DNA of 34,323 nt, taken from assembly GCA_027013105.1 (NCBI GenBank), contig JALUYG010000338.1, positions 1 through 34,323 of the forward strand, read 5' to 3'. Of this stretch, positions 25,233 through 34,323 are shown piece after piece. The stretch is from Mariprofundus sp. Lineage in GTDB: Bacteria > Pseudomonadota > Zetaproteobacteria > Mariprofundales > Mariprofundaceae. The translations under genes and the position numbers were made by a program. Below the pieces are notes generated by a model. It made no database searches and had not been told where the DNA came from. It was given only the letters and a program-made list of their open reading frames with translations. How positions within the stretch are numbered: position 1 is the stretch's first letter; each line of letters opens with the position of its first letter.

Positions 25233-26699
25233 TTAATGAATCTCGATCCGTTCGATGGTGCCATCGGGAAGCACCTCCACCATCACGCCTTTGGGTTCAT
25301 CCAGCAGCATGGCGCATATGGCGGCGAAGGCGATGCCGCCGGCAATGACCATGAAAAACTGATCGGCAGATACCAGCGAAAAGACAGTCAGAAACAGCAC
25401 TGCGCCAATATTGCCGTATGCGCCGACCAAGCCGGCGATCTGGCCGGTCAAGCGGCGTTTGATCAGCGGCACCAGTGCGAATACGCAACCCGCCGCAGCC
25501 CCCAGGCAGAGCGAAGATAACATCATCACCGCCACAGCCAGGCTAATCGGCCAGTTGCCGGTGATTTGGGACATGCCGAAGAATCCGACTGCCGCACCTG
25601 CCAACAGCAGCACCAGAGAGCGCTTGCGTCCGAATTTATCGCTGATAAAGCCGCCCGATGGGCAGGAGACAACATCGGTTGCGGCAAAGCAGGCTCCGAA
25701 AACCCCGGCCATGGCCACAGGTAGCATGAATGTTTCCTTGAAAAACAGCGGCAACATGGAGACTACCGAGAGCTCGGTGCCGAAGGTGACGGCGTAAGCC
25801 ACGCTCAGAATGGCGACCTGCTTGAATTTGTAGCGATGGATTTCAGGCACGGGTTTGATAAATATCTCCCGGTTGACCTTATGGATCTGGCTGGCTTGCA
25901 GGCAGTAGATGGCGAACAATATGGCGTACGCCACATAGGCGGCGTGTTCGCTGATCAGTCCAAGACCAGTGACTTTCCAGGTCAGCACGGCCATGGCCAG
26001 AAACATCGGAATGTTCATGATCAGGTAGAAGAAATAGTCCTTTTTGCTGGAGACTTCCAGACCGCCGGATTTATTTGGGCGAAAGTAGGTGGAGCCGGCC
26101 GGCGTGTCGGAAACGGAGAAGTAGTAGACGGCGGCATAAATGAGCGCAATGACGCCTGTGATGGCGGTCGCATAACGCCAGCTCTCTTCGCCGCCGATGA
26201 GCATGGCGATGGTCGGCAGGGAAACGGCAGCTGCGGCAGAGCCGACATTGCCCAGGCCTTTGTAGATACCTTCCGCCAGTCCCACCTGCTTGGCCGGATA
26301 CCATTCGCTGATCATGCGGATGCCGATGACAAAGCCGGCGCCGACAAAGCCGAGCAGGAAGCGGGTCAGCGCCAGCGCCTCAAAGGTTGTCGCCATGGCG
26401 AATGCGAAGCAGAGCAGGGCTGTCAGCAGTAGCATGGCCGAATACATTTTTCGGGGGCCGAAGTGATCCACCAGCATGCCGGTGATAATGCGCGCCGGTA
26501 TGGTTAGCGCCACATTCAGAATCAGCAGCGTTTTAATCTGTTGATCAGACAGCCCCATTGAGGCCTGAATGGCGACCAGCAGAGGCGCATGGCTGAACCA
26601 GACCAGAAAGGTGATGAAAAAAGCCAGCCATGTGGTGTGCAAAATCTTTGCGCGGCTTTTGAATGAGAGGAAATTTTCCCTCATTGTGGGTGTACTCAT
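25233..26699 (-). CDS. narK: MFS nitrate/nitrite transporter
   Basis: 488 aa, ~12 TMs; NNP-type glycine/asparagine signatures IYKGLGNVGSAAAA and LVGAYGNIGAVLF; LVDHFGPRKMY. Confidence 0.9.
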   Translation of the reverse strand: MSTPTMRENFLSFKSRAKILHTTWLAFFITFLVWFSHAPLLVAIQASMGLSDQQIKTLLILNVALTIPARIITGMLVDHFGPRKMYSAMLLLTALLCFAFAMATTFEALALTRFLLGFVGAGFVIGIRMISEWYPAKQVGLAEGIYKGLGNVGSAAAAVSLPTIAMLIGGEESWRYATAITGVIALIYAAVYYFSVSDTPAGSTYFRPNKSGGLEVSSKKDYFFYLIMNIPMFLAMAVLTWKVTGLGLISEHAAYVAYAILFAIYCLQASQIHKVNREIFIKPVPEIHRYKFKQVAILSVAYAVTFGTELSVVSMLPLFFKETFMLPVAMAGVFGACFAATDVVSCPSGGFISDKFGRKRSLVLLLAGAAVGFFGMSQITGNWPISLAVAVMMLSSLCLGAAAGCVFALVPLIKRRLTGQIAGLVGAYGNIGAVLFLTVFSLVSADQFFMVIAGGIAFAAICAMLLDEPKGVMVEVLPDGTIERIEIH

Positions 26700-26740
26700 G
26701 GTGATGCTCTCCTGTGGTTATGGATGCGTATAAAGTCAGA

Positions 26741-26808
26741 GAGGTGCGGCTTTAGCCGCGCAAGGTTTGATTCATGGTTGCAAACATGCGCGGCTAAAGC
26801 CGCACCTC
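26741..26808. repeat. GGAGGTGCGGCTTTAGCCGCGCA-type repeat, copy 2: perfect 22-bp inverted repeat
   Basis: gaggtgcggctttagccgcgca (26741-26762) / tgcgcggctaaagccgcacctc (26787-26808), 24-nt loop. Confidence 0.9.
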
Positions 26809-26837
26809 CAGTGGTCGCCAATTACATGGCTTGTGAA

Positions 26838-26853
26838 AGCAAAGGCACGGCCA
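26838..26853 (-). promoter_or_regulatory. Candidate sigma-54 promoter for narK
   Basis: Minus-strand TGGCCGTGCCTTTGCT: GG-N10-GC spacing, good -12, weaker -24. Confidence 0.4.
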
Positions 26854-27004
26854 AGCACTGTGTTGACCATGAGGCTAACAATACTCCCAATTGTTTGTGG
26901 GGCGACATGAATCAATGGCTAAATAATATGCATAGGTGCCTATTAAAAAGGCATTTGCGACGGTGTCATCCCATGAATTTGGGGGGAATATTCAGTATTC
27001 CGGA

Positions 27005-27020
27005 TGGCACCGAGGTTGCT
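27005..27020 (+). promoter_or_regulatory. Candidate sigma-54 promoter for nirBD
   Basis: TGGCACCGAGGTTGCT, strong match to TGGCAC-N5-TTGCW, ~48 nt upstream of the nirB ATG at 27068. Confidence 0.7.
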
Positions 27021-27067
27021 TTATTCGGGGTAACATGAATGTAATCTGTTTTCCTGACGAGGTGAAA

Positions 27068-29527
27068 ATGAGCGAAAAGAAAAAGCTGGTGATGATTGGT
27101 AATGGCATGGCGGGCGTGCGTGCGGTTGAGGAGATCCTCGAAGCCAACCCGGATATGTTCGATATTACCATCTTCGGTGCAGAAAAATATCCCAACTATA
27201 ACCGCATCATGCTTTCTCCGGTGCTGGCTGGTGACACCACGATTGATGATATTATCCTCAATGATGAGCAGTGGTACGCCGATCACGGCATCACCCTGCA
27301 TCTGGGCAAGCGAATCAGGGAGATTCAGCGCGGCTATCGCAAGGTGGTGGCGGAAGATGGCACTGAGGTTGAATACGATAACCTGATTATCGCCACCGGT
27401 TCCAATCCGTTCATTATTCCGATTCCGGGCCATGATAAAGAGGGCGTGATGGCCTTCCGCGATATCGATGACTGCGATGCCATGGTTGAAGCGGCCAAAA
27501 CTTACAAGAAAGCAGCCGTGATCGGTGGTGGTTTGCTGGGTCTGGAAGCGGCCAAGGGGCTGTTGCATCTGGGTATGGATGTGACGGTGATTCACGATCA
27601 GGCGACGCTGATGAATATGCAGCTCGATTCGGTGGCTGGCGAGATGCTGCGCTCCGAACTGGAAAAGCAGGGGATGAAATTCAAGGTCTCGACGCTGACG
27701 ACGGAAGTGCTGGGCGATGAGCGGGTCAGCGGCCTGAAATTCAAGGATGGCTCCCGGCTTGATTGCGATCTGCTGATTATGGCTGTGGGCATTCGCCCGA
27801 ACATGGCGCTGGCCAAGGATTGCGGGCTGTTCTGCAATCGCGGCATCGTGGTCAACGATTATATGCAGACGGTTACCGACCCGTCAGTCTATTCGGTCGG
27901 CGAATGCGCCGAGCATCGCGGCATTGCCTATGGTTTAGTCGCGCCGCTGTTTGAGCAGGCCAAGACGCTGGCCTATATGATCACCGGTCAGGGTTTGAAA
28001 ACCTATGAAGGCTCGGTGGTCTCCACCAAGCTGAAGATCTCCGGCGTCGATGTGTTCTCGGCTGGTGATTTCATGGGCACGCCCGGCGCGGATGTGATCG
28101 AGCTGATGGATAAGGTCGGCGGCGTCTATAAAAAGATGGTGCTGGAAGACGATAAAATCAAAGGCGTGGTGATGTTCGGCGATACCGCCGACGGGCCGAC
28201 CTTCTTTCAGTGGATGCAGGATGGCAAGGATGTTTCCGAGCTGCGTTCCACGCTGCTGTTCTCAGCTTCCGGACTGGGTGATTCCGGCCATTCGGGGCTC
28301 GATCAGGCGGCCCAGATGGATGATGAAACCATCGTCTGCGGTTGTAACGGCGTCAGCAAGAAACAGATTGTCGATGCCATCGTCACTGAAGGGTTAACAA
28401 CCCGCAAAGAGATCACCGGTTGCACCAAGGCGGCCGGCTCCTGCGGCGGCTGCGCCGGGCTGGTCGATCAGCTGCTGGCCTCCACCCTCGGTACGGCATT
28501 TGTAGAGTCCGATCATGAGCCGATCTGCGCCTGTACGGAGCTGAACCACGAACAGGTCAAGGAGCAGATTCGCAACAAGAAGCTGACCCATGTGCGTGAA
28601 GTGATGAATGTGCTGGATTGGGAAGGAGAGGGGTGCCATGTCTGCCGTCCGGCTATCAATTACTATGTCACGATGATCTGGCCGGAAGATGCCGAAGACG
28701 ATCGCAGCAGCCGTATCGCCAATGAAAAGATGCATGCGAATATTCAGAAAGACGGCACCTTTTCTGTCATTCCGCGTATCTATGGCGGCGAAACCACGCC
28801 GGATGATTTGATCAAAATCGCTACGGTGGCGAAGAAATATGATGTGCCGACGGTGAAGATTACCGGCGGCCAGCGCATCGATCTGCTCGGCGTGAAAAAA
28901 GAGGATCTGACAGCGATGTGGAAAGATCTCGATATGCCGTCCGGCTACGCCTACGGCAAGGCGTTGCGCACAGTGAAAACCTGTGTCGGTTCCGAGTGGT
29001 GCCGTTTCGGCACGCAGAATTCGACGGCGCTCGGTATTCATCTGGAGAAAGAGTTGGAGCGCACCTGGTTTCCGGCCAAGGTGAAGCTGGCGGTCTCTGG
29101 TTGCCCGCGTAATTGCGCCGAAGCGACCATCAAGGATATTGGTATTGTCGGTGTCGATGGCGGCTGGGAGATCCATTGCGGCGGCAACGGCGGCGTGCAT
29201 GTGGTGGCGACCGAGCTGCTCTGCATTGTCGAAACAGCCGAAGAGGTGGAAGAGATCGTCAAGGCCTATCTGCAGCAGTACCGTGAAACCGGACGTCATA
29301 ACGAACGCTGTGCCCCGTGGCAGCAGCGGGTCGGACTGGAAAAAATCAAGGCGGTCGTGGTGGATGATGTGGAAAACCGCAAGGCGCTGGTGCAACGCTT
29401 GCATCAGTATCTGGCCACTCAGGAGAGCGATCCATGGGTGGAGCGCATCAATGATGCAGCCAAACAGCGCGCAGTGAAATTTACGGAATATACCCCGATT
29501 GATATTCCGGTAAGGGTGGAAGCGTAA
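27068..29527 (+). CDS. nirB: Nitrite reductase [NAD(P)H] large subunit
   Basis: MSEKKKLVMIGNGMAGVRAVEEIL; BFD-like Cys cluster VCGCNGVSKKQIVDAI; siroheme/4Fe-4S motif CVGSEWCRFGTQ...SGCPRNCAEA. Start set downstream of the sigma-54-like site, not at 26936. Confidence 0.95.
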   Translation: MSEKKKLVMIGNGMAGVRAVEEILEANPDMFDITIFGAEKYPNYNRIMLSPVLAGDTTIDDIILNDEQWYADHGITLHLGKRIREIQRGYRKVVAEDGTEVEYDNLIIATGSNPFIIPIPGHDKEGVMAFRDIDDCDAMVEAAKTYKKAAVIGGGLLGLEAAKGLLHLGMDVTVIHDQATLMNMQLDSVAGEMLRSELEKQGMKFKVSTLTTEVLGDERVSGLKFKDGSRLDCDLLIMAVGIRPNMALAKDCGLFCNRGIVVNDYMQTVTDPSVYSVGECAEHRGIAYGLVAPLFEQAKTLAYMITGQGLKTYEGSVVSTKLKISGVDVFSAGDFMGTPGADVIELMDKVGGVYKKMVLEDDKIKGVVMFGDTADGPTFFQWMQDGKDVSELRSTLLFSASGLGDSGHSGLDQAAQMDDETIVCGCNGVSKKQIVDAIVTEGLTTRKEITGCTKAAGSCGGCAGLVDQLLASTLGTAFVESDHEPICACTELNHEQVKEQIRNKKLTHVREVMNVLDWEGEGCHVCRPAINYYVTMIWPEDAEDDRSSRIANEKMHANIQKDGTFSVIPRIYGGETTPDDLIKIATVAKKYDVPTVKITGGQRIDLLGVKKEDLTAMWKDLDMPSGYAYGKALRTVKTCVGSEWCRFGTQNSTALGIHLEKELERTWFPAKVKLAVSGCPRNCAEATIKDIGIVGVDGGWEIHCGGNGGVHVVATELLCIVETAEEVEEIVKAYLQQYRETGRHNERCAPWQQRVGLEKIKAVVVDDVENRKALVQRLHQYLATQESDPWVERINDAAKQRAVKFTEYTPIDIPVRVEA

Positions 29528-29851
29528 ATGAGCAAGGTGACGGAGATGAACTGGATTGAAGTGTGCAAACTGGATGAAATCCCGCCTTCGCAGGCGCGGA
29601 CAGTGAATGCCGGTGAAACCATGATCGCGCTGTTTCGTCTGACCGACGATCGTGTCAAAGCAGTCGAAAATCGCTGCCCGCACAAGCAGGGGCCACTGGC
29701 TGAAGGTATTGTGTCGGGCGATGATATTCTCTGCCCGTTACACAACTGGCGTATTCATCTCGATGATGGCCAGGTCGCAGCCCCTGACGAAGGCTGTGTC
29801 AAAACCTTTCCGGTGAAAATCGAAAACGGTCAGGTGTTTTTAAGCCTGTAA
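29528..29851 (+). CDS. nirD: Nitrite reductase small subunit (Rieske-type)
   Basis: 107 aa; ENRCPHKQGPLAEGIVSGDDILCPLHNWRIHLDDGQV. Confidence 0.93.
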   Translation: MSKVTEMNWIEVCKLDEIPPSQARTVNAGETMIALFRLTDDRVKAVENRCPHKQGPLAEGIVSGDDILCPLHNWRIHLDDGQVAAPDEGCVKTFPVKIENGQVFLSL

Positions 29852-29857
29852 GCATTT

Positions 29858-29948
29858 ACCACGAAGGACACGAAGAGCACAAAGATTTAACCTGTTGGGT
29901 ATTCAGATGGAGTTTGCCTGCGCATTTTTTCTTCGTGTCCTTCGTGGT
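29858..29948. repeat. Intergenic repeat F (CACGAAG type) between nirD and nasA
   Basis: Perfect 19-bp inverted repeat accacgaaggacacgaaga (29858-29876) / tcttcgtgtccttcgtggt (29930-29948). Confidence 0.9.
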
Positions 29949-29983
29949 GAAATAGTTTTTATGTATAAAACTCAGGAGTTGGA

Positions 29984-32665
29984 ATGACTCGAACAGTAAA
30001 TAGCGTCTGCTCTTATTGCGGCACGGGTTGCGGGATTCGGTTGGAGACCGATGGTCAGCGTATTGTCTCGCTAAGCGGCGATGAGAATCATCCCACCAAC
30101 CACGGCATGCTCTGCTCGAAGGGGCGTGAACTGCATCATACTGTGCGCACGGAAGACCGTCTGTTGCGCCCGAAACTGCGCACATCGCTGAAGGCGCCGT
30201 TTGCACCGGTGGATTGGGATACGGCGCTCGATCATGGCGCCCGGAAGTTCGCTGAAATTATTCGTGAGCATGGGCCCGAAGCCGTGGCGTTTTATATATC
30301 GGGGCAATTGCTCACCGAAGATTACTATGTGTTTAACAAACTGATGAAAGGTTTTATCGGCAGCAATAACGTCGATACCAATTCACGTCTGTGTATGTCC
30401 TCTGCTGTCGCCGGCTACAAGCGCGCATTCGGCGCCGATGGCCCGCCGGGCTGCTATGCGGATATCGAACTGGCGGAATCCTTTTTTATTATCGGGGCCA
30501 ATCCGGCTTATGCGCATCCGATTGTCTTCCGCCGCATGGAAGCGGCCAAAGAAGCCAACCCTGATCTGAAGGTTGTGGTTGCTGATCCGCGCCGCACCGA
30601 CTCCTGCTCGATTGCCGATCTTTATTTGCCGATCAGGCCGGGCGCCGATGTGCCGTTACTGCAGGCGATGCTCAATGTGATGATCTGGGAAGGTTTGATC
30701 GATGCGGATTATATCGCCGAACATACGGCGGGTTTCGATGCCATACGAACGCAGGTGGAGTCGATGACGCCGCGCAGGGCGGCAGAAATATGCGGTCTGG
30801 ATGCGTCGGATATCGTCAAGGCGTCGCTGTGGTTCGCTGAAAACAGAACTATGTCATTCTGGTGTCAGGGCATGAATCAATCGACATCGGGTACGGATAA
30901 GAGCAACGCCTTAATCAATCTGCATCTGGCCACGGGGCAGGTCGGCCGGCCCGGCTGCGGGCCGTTCTCGCTGACCGGGCAGTCCAATGCCATGGGCGGC
31001 CGAGAGGTGGGCGGACTGGCCAATATGCTGGCGGCGCATCGCGATTACACCAATCCGGCGCACCGGCAGGAGGTGGCTCGATTTTGGGATGTCGATACTA
31101 TCTCTGAAAAACCGGGGCTGACGGCAACCGAGCTGTTTGATGCGATCGAGTGCGGCAAGGTAAAAGCGGTGTGGATCGCCTGTACCAATCCGATGGTCTC
31201 CCTGCCCGATGCCAAACGCGCTGAGTCTGCGCTGAAAAAAGCCGAACTGGTGATGGTTTCCGACGCCTATCACCCTACCGATACGACCCGCTTCGCCCAT
31301 GTCCTGTTTCCGGCTGCCGGATGGGCTGAAAAAGAGGGCTGCGTGACCAATTCGGAGCGCTGCATTACCCATCTGCAGCAGGCGTTGCCGGCGCCCGGCC
31401 TGGCTCATCCGGACTGGAAAATTACCACGGATTTTGCGCTTCGTCTGGGGCGGCGTCTGGGTCGAGACTGGCAGTCCGCATTTGCATACGAAAAGAGTGA
31501 AGACGTGTTTCGCGAGCACTGCGCGCTCACGGCTAATATGGATATCGATATCAGCGGCCTCTCATATGCTGTTCTCGATGAATACGGGCCGCAGCAGTGG
31601 CCTTATCCGGCGGGTTCGCGGCCGAATCGAGAAAAACGGCTCTATGCGGATGGTCGCTTTGAGACGCATGATGCCAGGGCGCGCTTTGTCGATATGACCT
31701 ACAGAGCGGTAGCAGAGCCGACCGATGATGCATATCCGCTGTCGCTTACCACCGGGCGCATACGCGATCAGTGGCATACCATGACCAAGACCGGTCAGGT
31801 GCCATCGCTGATGCAGCACCTGCCGCTGCCTCGCTTGCAAATTCATCCGGACTTGGCTGCGCAATATGCGATCAATGAAGAGGATCTGGTGCGTGTGATC
31901 TCCCGGCGGGGGGAGGTGATTGCGCCGGCAACGCTTAGTCGGGATATACGGCCCGACATGCTTTTTCTGCCGATGCACTGGGGCAGGATGACGGCGCGAA
32001 AGGGGCGCGCGAACAGTCTGACGCGTGCATCTGTGGATCCGGTATCCAAACAGCCGGAGTTCAAGCATACGGCGGTTCAGGTGGAGCGTTTTGAACCGGC
32101 GTGGCGCGGCGTGATGCTGATGGCCGGCTCAAAACTGGAGCTGGGCAGGCAGATGATTGAGGGCTACACCTATGGCGTGGTCTCCTGCGCCGGTAGCGAC
32201 CATCCGGTCACCTCGGTGGATCTGGCCTGCACCAAAGCGCTGGAGGAAACCAAATATAAGCGCCTGGATCAGATGTTGGAGCAGGGCAGGAGCATCGAAA
32301 CGCTCACCTATTCGGATCGAAAACATGGCATTAACCGTAAAGCATGGCTGGAAGATGGGCGTTTGATGGCGGTGCGCTGGGTTGGCGGCGATATTGTTGA
32401 GGCCCAATGGTTAAGGAAACTGATGCTGGAAGGTCGCGATGTCGGCGAACTGCGCCCGTATCTGTTGGCGCCCGGCGGCCCGATCAATAAGGAAGACAGC
32501 AAAGGAAAAATCATCTGCGCCTGTAACAATGTTGGAGAGCTGGAACTCAAGGCTGCCATCCGCGATGGCTCGGATTCCATCGACGCGCTCAAGGCCTGCA
32601 CGATGGCCGGCACCGGCTGTGGTTCGTGCGTGCCGGAGATGAAATGGTTACTGTCGAACATATGA
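29984..32665 (+). CDS. nasA: Assimilatory nitrate reductase catalytic subunit, molybdopterin oxidoreductase with C-terminal BFD-like [2Fe-2S] domain
   Basis: N-term VCSYCGTGCGI...GMLCSKG; NLHLATGQVGRPGCGPFSLTGQSNAMGGREVGG; C-term IICACNNVGELELKAAI...CTMAGTGCGSCVPEMK. Confidence 0.93.
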   Translation: MTRTVNSVCSYCGTGCGIRLETDGQRIVSLSGDENHPTNHGMLCSKGRELHHTVRTEDRLLRPKLRTSLKAPFAPVDWDTALDHGARKFAEIIREHGPEAVAFYISGQLLTEDYYVFNKLMKGFIGSNNVDTNSRLCMSSAVAGYKRAFGADGPPGCYADIELAESFFIIGANPAYAHPIVFRRMEAAKEANPDLKVVVADPRRTDSCSIADLYLPIRPGADVPLLQAMLNVMIWEGLIDADYIAEHTAGFDAIRTQVESMTPRRAAEICGLDASDIVKASLWFAENRTMSFWCQGMNQSTSGTDKSNALINLHLATGQVGRPGCGPFSLTGQSNAMGGREVGGLANMLAAHRDYTNPAHRQEVARFWDVDTISEKPGLTATELFDAIECGKVKAVWIACTNPMVSLPDAKRAESALKKAELVMVSDAYHPTDTTRFAHVLFPAAGWAEKEGCVTNSERCITHLQQALPAPGLAHPDWKITTDFALRLGRRLGRDWQSAFAYEKSEDVFREHCALTANMDIDISGLSYAVLDEYGPQQWPYPAGSRPNREKRLYADGRFETHDARARFVDMTYRAVAEPTDDAYPLSLTTGRIRDQWHTMTKTGQVPSLMQHLPLPRLQIHPDLAAQYAINEEDLVRVISRRGEVIAPATLSRDIRPDMLFLPMHWGRMTARKGRANSLTRASVDPVSKQPEFKHTAVQVERFEPAWRGVMLMAGSKLELGRQMIEGYTYGVVSCAGSDHPVTSVDLACTKALEETKYKRLDQMLEQGRSIETLTYSDRKHGINRKAWLEDGRLMAVRWVGGDIVEAQWLRKLMLEGRDVGELRPYLLAPGGPINKEDSKGKIICACNNVGELELKAAIRDGSDSIDALKACTMAGTGCGSCVPEMKWLLSNI

Positions 32666-33696
32666 GCCTGACACCTGTCACTTTTTACCCGCGCCAGCCT
32701 GAGCAATTGCAGGATCGCTTTGGCCGCAAGCTGACATACTTGCGTATTTCTGTGACGGACCGTTGCAATATGCGCTGTGATTATTGTCGTCCTGCGCCGG
32801 ATGCGTACAGGGCGGAAAGCCATGCGCAGATTTTGCGTTATGAAGAGATTGAACGCATTGTCCGCGTGGCGGCAGGTTTAGGCGTGACGAAGTTGCGCCT
32901 GACCGGCGGTGAACCGCTGGTGCGTCGCGATTTGCCGCTATTGGTGGAAAAGCTGGCCAATATTCCCGGTATCACCGATTTGAGTATGACCACCAATGCC
33001 ACGCTGTTGGGGAAATACGCCCATGACCTGGTATCGGCGGGGCTGGGTCGTATCAATATTAGTATCGACAGTCTGCATAGTTTACGTTTTCGTAAATTGA
33101 CGGGTGGTGAACTGGCACCGGTATTGGCAGGTATCGAAGCAGCCAAAGCAGCAGGGCTGTTGCCGATTAAATTAAATACGGTATTGATGCGCGGTATCAA
33201 TGCCGGTGATGGACATTCAGAGGTAGCCGAGCTGATTGATTTTGCGGCGGCCAACCATGCCACGATTCGCTTTATTGAACTGATGCCGATGAAGCAGGGC
33301 ATGGATTGGGAGCAACATTATATTTCCATTGATGAGGTGTTGCAGCGCGAAGATGTGCGTGCGCGCGTCGATGTGGATGCAGCGTTAGAAACTGGCAATA
33401 CAGCGGCGCGTTATCTGCCATTGAAAAATGGTTCGGGCGAAGTGGGATTTATTATGCCGATGTCCGAACGCTTCTGCGAAGGGTGTAACCGCCTGCGTTT
33501 GACCGCTGATGGCGGTCTGCGTTCATGCCTGCCTGCCGATCATCAACTGAACTTGCGCGACCTGATCCGTAGTGGCGGCAGCGATGATGATATCCGCGCC
33601 GTGTTTTTACGCTCGGCTATGATCAAACCGGAGATCGGTCAGTATGATTTCGATGCCGAAACCGAAAAACGCTCCATGATTCACATCGGCGGCTAA
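32662..33696 (+). CDS. moaA: GTP 3',8-cyclase, molybdenum cofactor biosynthesis
   Basis: RFGRKLTYLRISVTDRCNMRCDYCRPAPD radical-SAM cluster; C-term CEGCNRLRLTADGGLRSCL and terminal GG. Start at 32662 gives ATGA overlap with nasA. Confidence 0.93.
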   Translation: MSLTPVTFYPRQPEQLQDRFGRKLTYLRISVTDRCNMRCDYCRPAPDAYRAESHAQILRYEEIERIVRVAAGLGVTKLRLTGGEPLVRRDLPLLVEKLANIPGITDLSMTTNATLLGKYAHDLVSAGLGRINISIDSLHSLRFRKLTGGELAPVLAGIEAAKAAGLLPIKLNTVLMRGINAGDGHSEVAELIDFAAANHATIRFIELMPMKQGMDWEQHYISIDEVLQREDVRARVDVDAALETGNTAARYLPLKNGSGEVGFIMPMSERFCEGCNRLRLTADGGLRSCLPADHQLNLRDLIRSGGSDDDIRAVFLRSAMIKPEIGQYDFDAETEKRSMIHIGG

Positions 33697-33707
33697 CATG
33701 CATTTTC

Positions 33708-33795
33708 AGTCACGGATGAACACAGATGAACACAGATATAAGGCAAAATCTGCAATAAAGGTTTTATCTGCGTTTATCTGCGTTCATCTGTGGCT
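33708..33795. repeat. Intergenic repeat G (CACAGATGAA type) between moaA and modA
   Basis: agtcacggatgaacacagatgaacacagata (33708-33738) versus reverse complement of 33764-33795 agccacagatgaacgcagataaacgcagataa. Confidence 0.85.
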
Positions 33796-34323
33796 AATGA
33801 TCTTTTGTTTTTTACCTGCCCCTGCATTTGCGGCTGAGACGCTGACAGTGGCGGTGGCTTCGAGTTTGTATCCGGCGATGCAGCAAAAGGCTGAAGCATT
33901 TGAAAAAGAGTATCATGTCACGGTTCGGCTGGTTCCGGGCTCCACCGGGCGGTTGTATAATCAGATTATGCAGGGCGCACCGTTTGATCTGTTTATTGCG
34001 GCGGATCAGGAGAGACCAGTATTATTGATGCAGCAGCACAAGGCGATGGCGCAATTTAAGATCGGTCAGGGTTACCTTGGCGTGAAGCTTGGTAAACAAG
34101 TGATTTCAGATATCAGTGTACTTGCAAACCCAACCATTCGGCACATTGCCATTGCCAACCCCGATGTGGCTCCATTTGGTAAAGCAGCCAGAGCAGTGCT
34201 GCAAAAGCAGGGGCTTTGGTCAATCCTGAAACATAAATTCGTCTATGCCCAAAATGCCATGCAGGCTGCCATGATGGTGGATAAAGGTTTGGTCGATGCC
34301 GGATTTGTACCGGTAAGCCCAAG
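33716..34323 (+). CDS. modA: Molybdate ABC transporter substrate-binding protein, partial (runs off right edge); alternative start 33797
   Basis: Manual translation: MNTDEHRYKAKSAIKVLSAFICVHLWLMIFCFLPAPAFAAETLTVAVASSLYPAMQQKAEAFEKEYHVTVRLVPGSTGRLYNQIMQGAPFDLFIAADQ...; absent from the ORF track because no stop lies in the window. Confidence 0.85.
   Translation, partial: MNTDEHRYKAKSAIKVLSAFICVHLWLMIFCFLPAPAFAAETLTVAVASSLYPAMQQKAEAFEKEYHVTVRLVPGSTGRLYNQIMQGAPFDLFIAADQERPVLLMQQHKAMAQFKIGQGYLGVKLGKQVISDISVLANPTIRHIAIANPDVAPFGKAARAVLQKQGLWSILKHKFVYAQNAMQAAMMVDKGLVDAGFVPVSP

Noticed and set aside
28394-29683. 429-aa antisense ORF opposite nirB
   Set aside because: Overlaps a clearly conserved NirB; His/Ala/Arg-rich composition typical of antisense reading of GC-rich genes.
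29856-30206. 116-aa minus-strand ORF spanning repeat F
   Set aside because: Contains translated repeat (NYFTTKDTKKKCAG) and is antisense to nasA; no evidence of a gene.

Overview
The window comes from a Gram-negative, probably proteobacterial, chromosome. A lineage such as Zetaproteobacteria is only a guess. (1) About 1-16.2 kb, all on the minus strand, is a flagellar export/motor cluster: motA, two motB-like genes, fliL, fliM, fliN, fliO, fliP, a hybrid histidine kinase, fliQ, fliR, flhB, flhA, flhF, flhG, a small membrane protein, fliA, and a partial downstream gene running off the left edge. (2) About 16.5-19.9 kb, plus strand, holds a second hybrid histidine kinase overlapping a PstS-like periplasmic binding protein. 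(3) About 20.2-34.3 kb is a nitrogen-acquisition region: porin, glnK, amtB; then on the minus strand narK and a PP2C/Ser-Thr-kinase fusion; then on the plus strand nirB, nirD, nasA, moaA and a partial modA. The least explained signal is a set of dispersed intergenic inverted repeats. Six elements have arms built from tandem 8-10 nt units (CGCAAAG, CACAGAG, CACGAAG and CACAGATGAA types). Two further repeat types are also present (GGAGGTGCGGCTTTAGCCGCGCA and GGGCAGGCACGGGGGCCTGCCC). One element appears to be read through in frame as the signal peptide of ModA. Other points worth checking are a hybrid kinase splitting fliP from fliQ, two coupled MotB-like proteins (one with Asp->Glu at the ion site), FlhB with NPTR instead of NPTH, a kinase without a glycine-rich loop, and candidate sigma-54 promoters at motA, the porin, narK and nirB. 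No CRISPR array, rRNA, tRNA or transposase was recognised.
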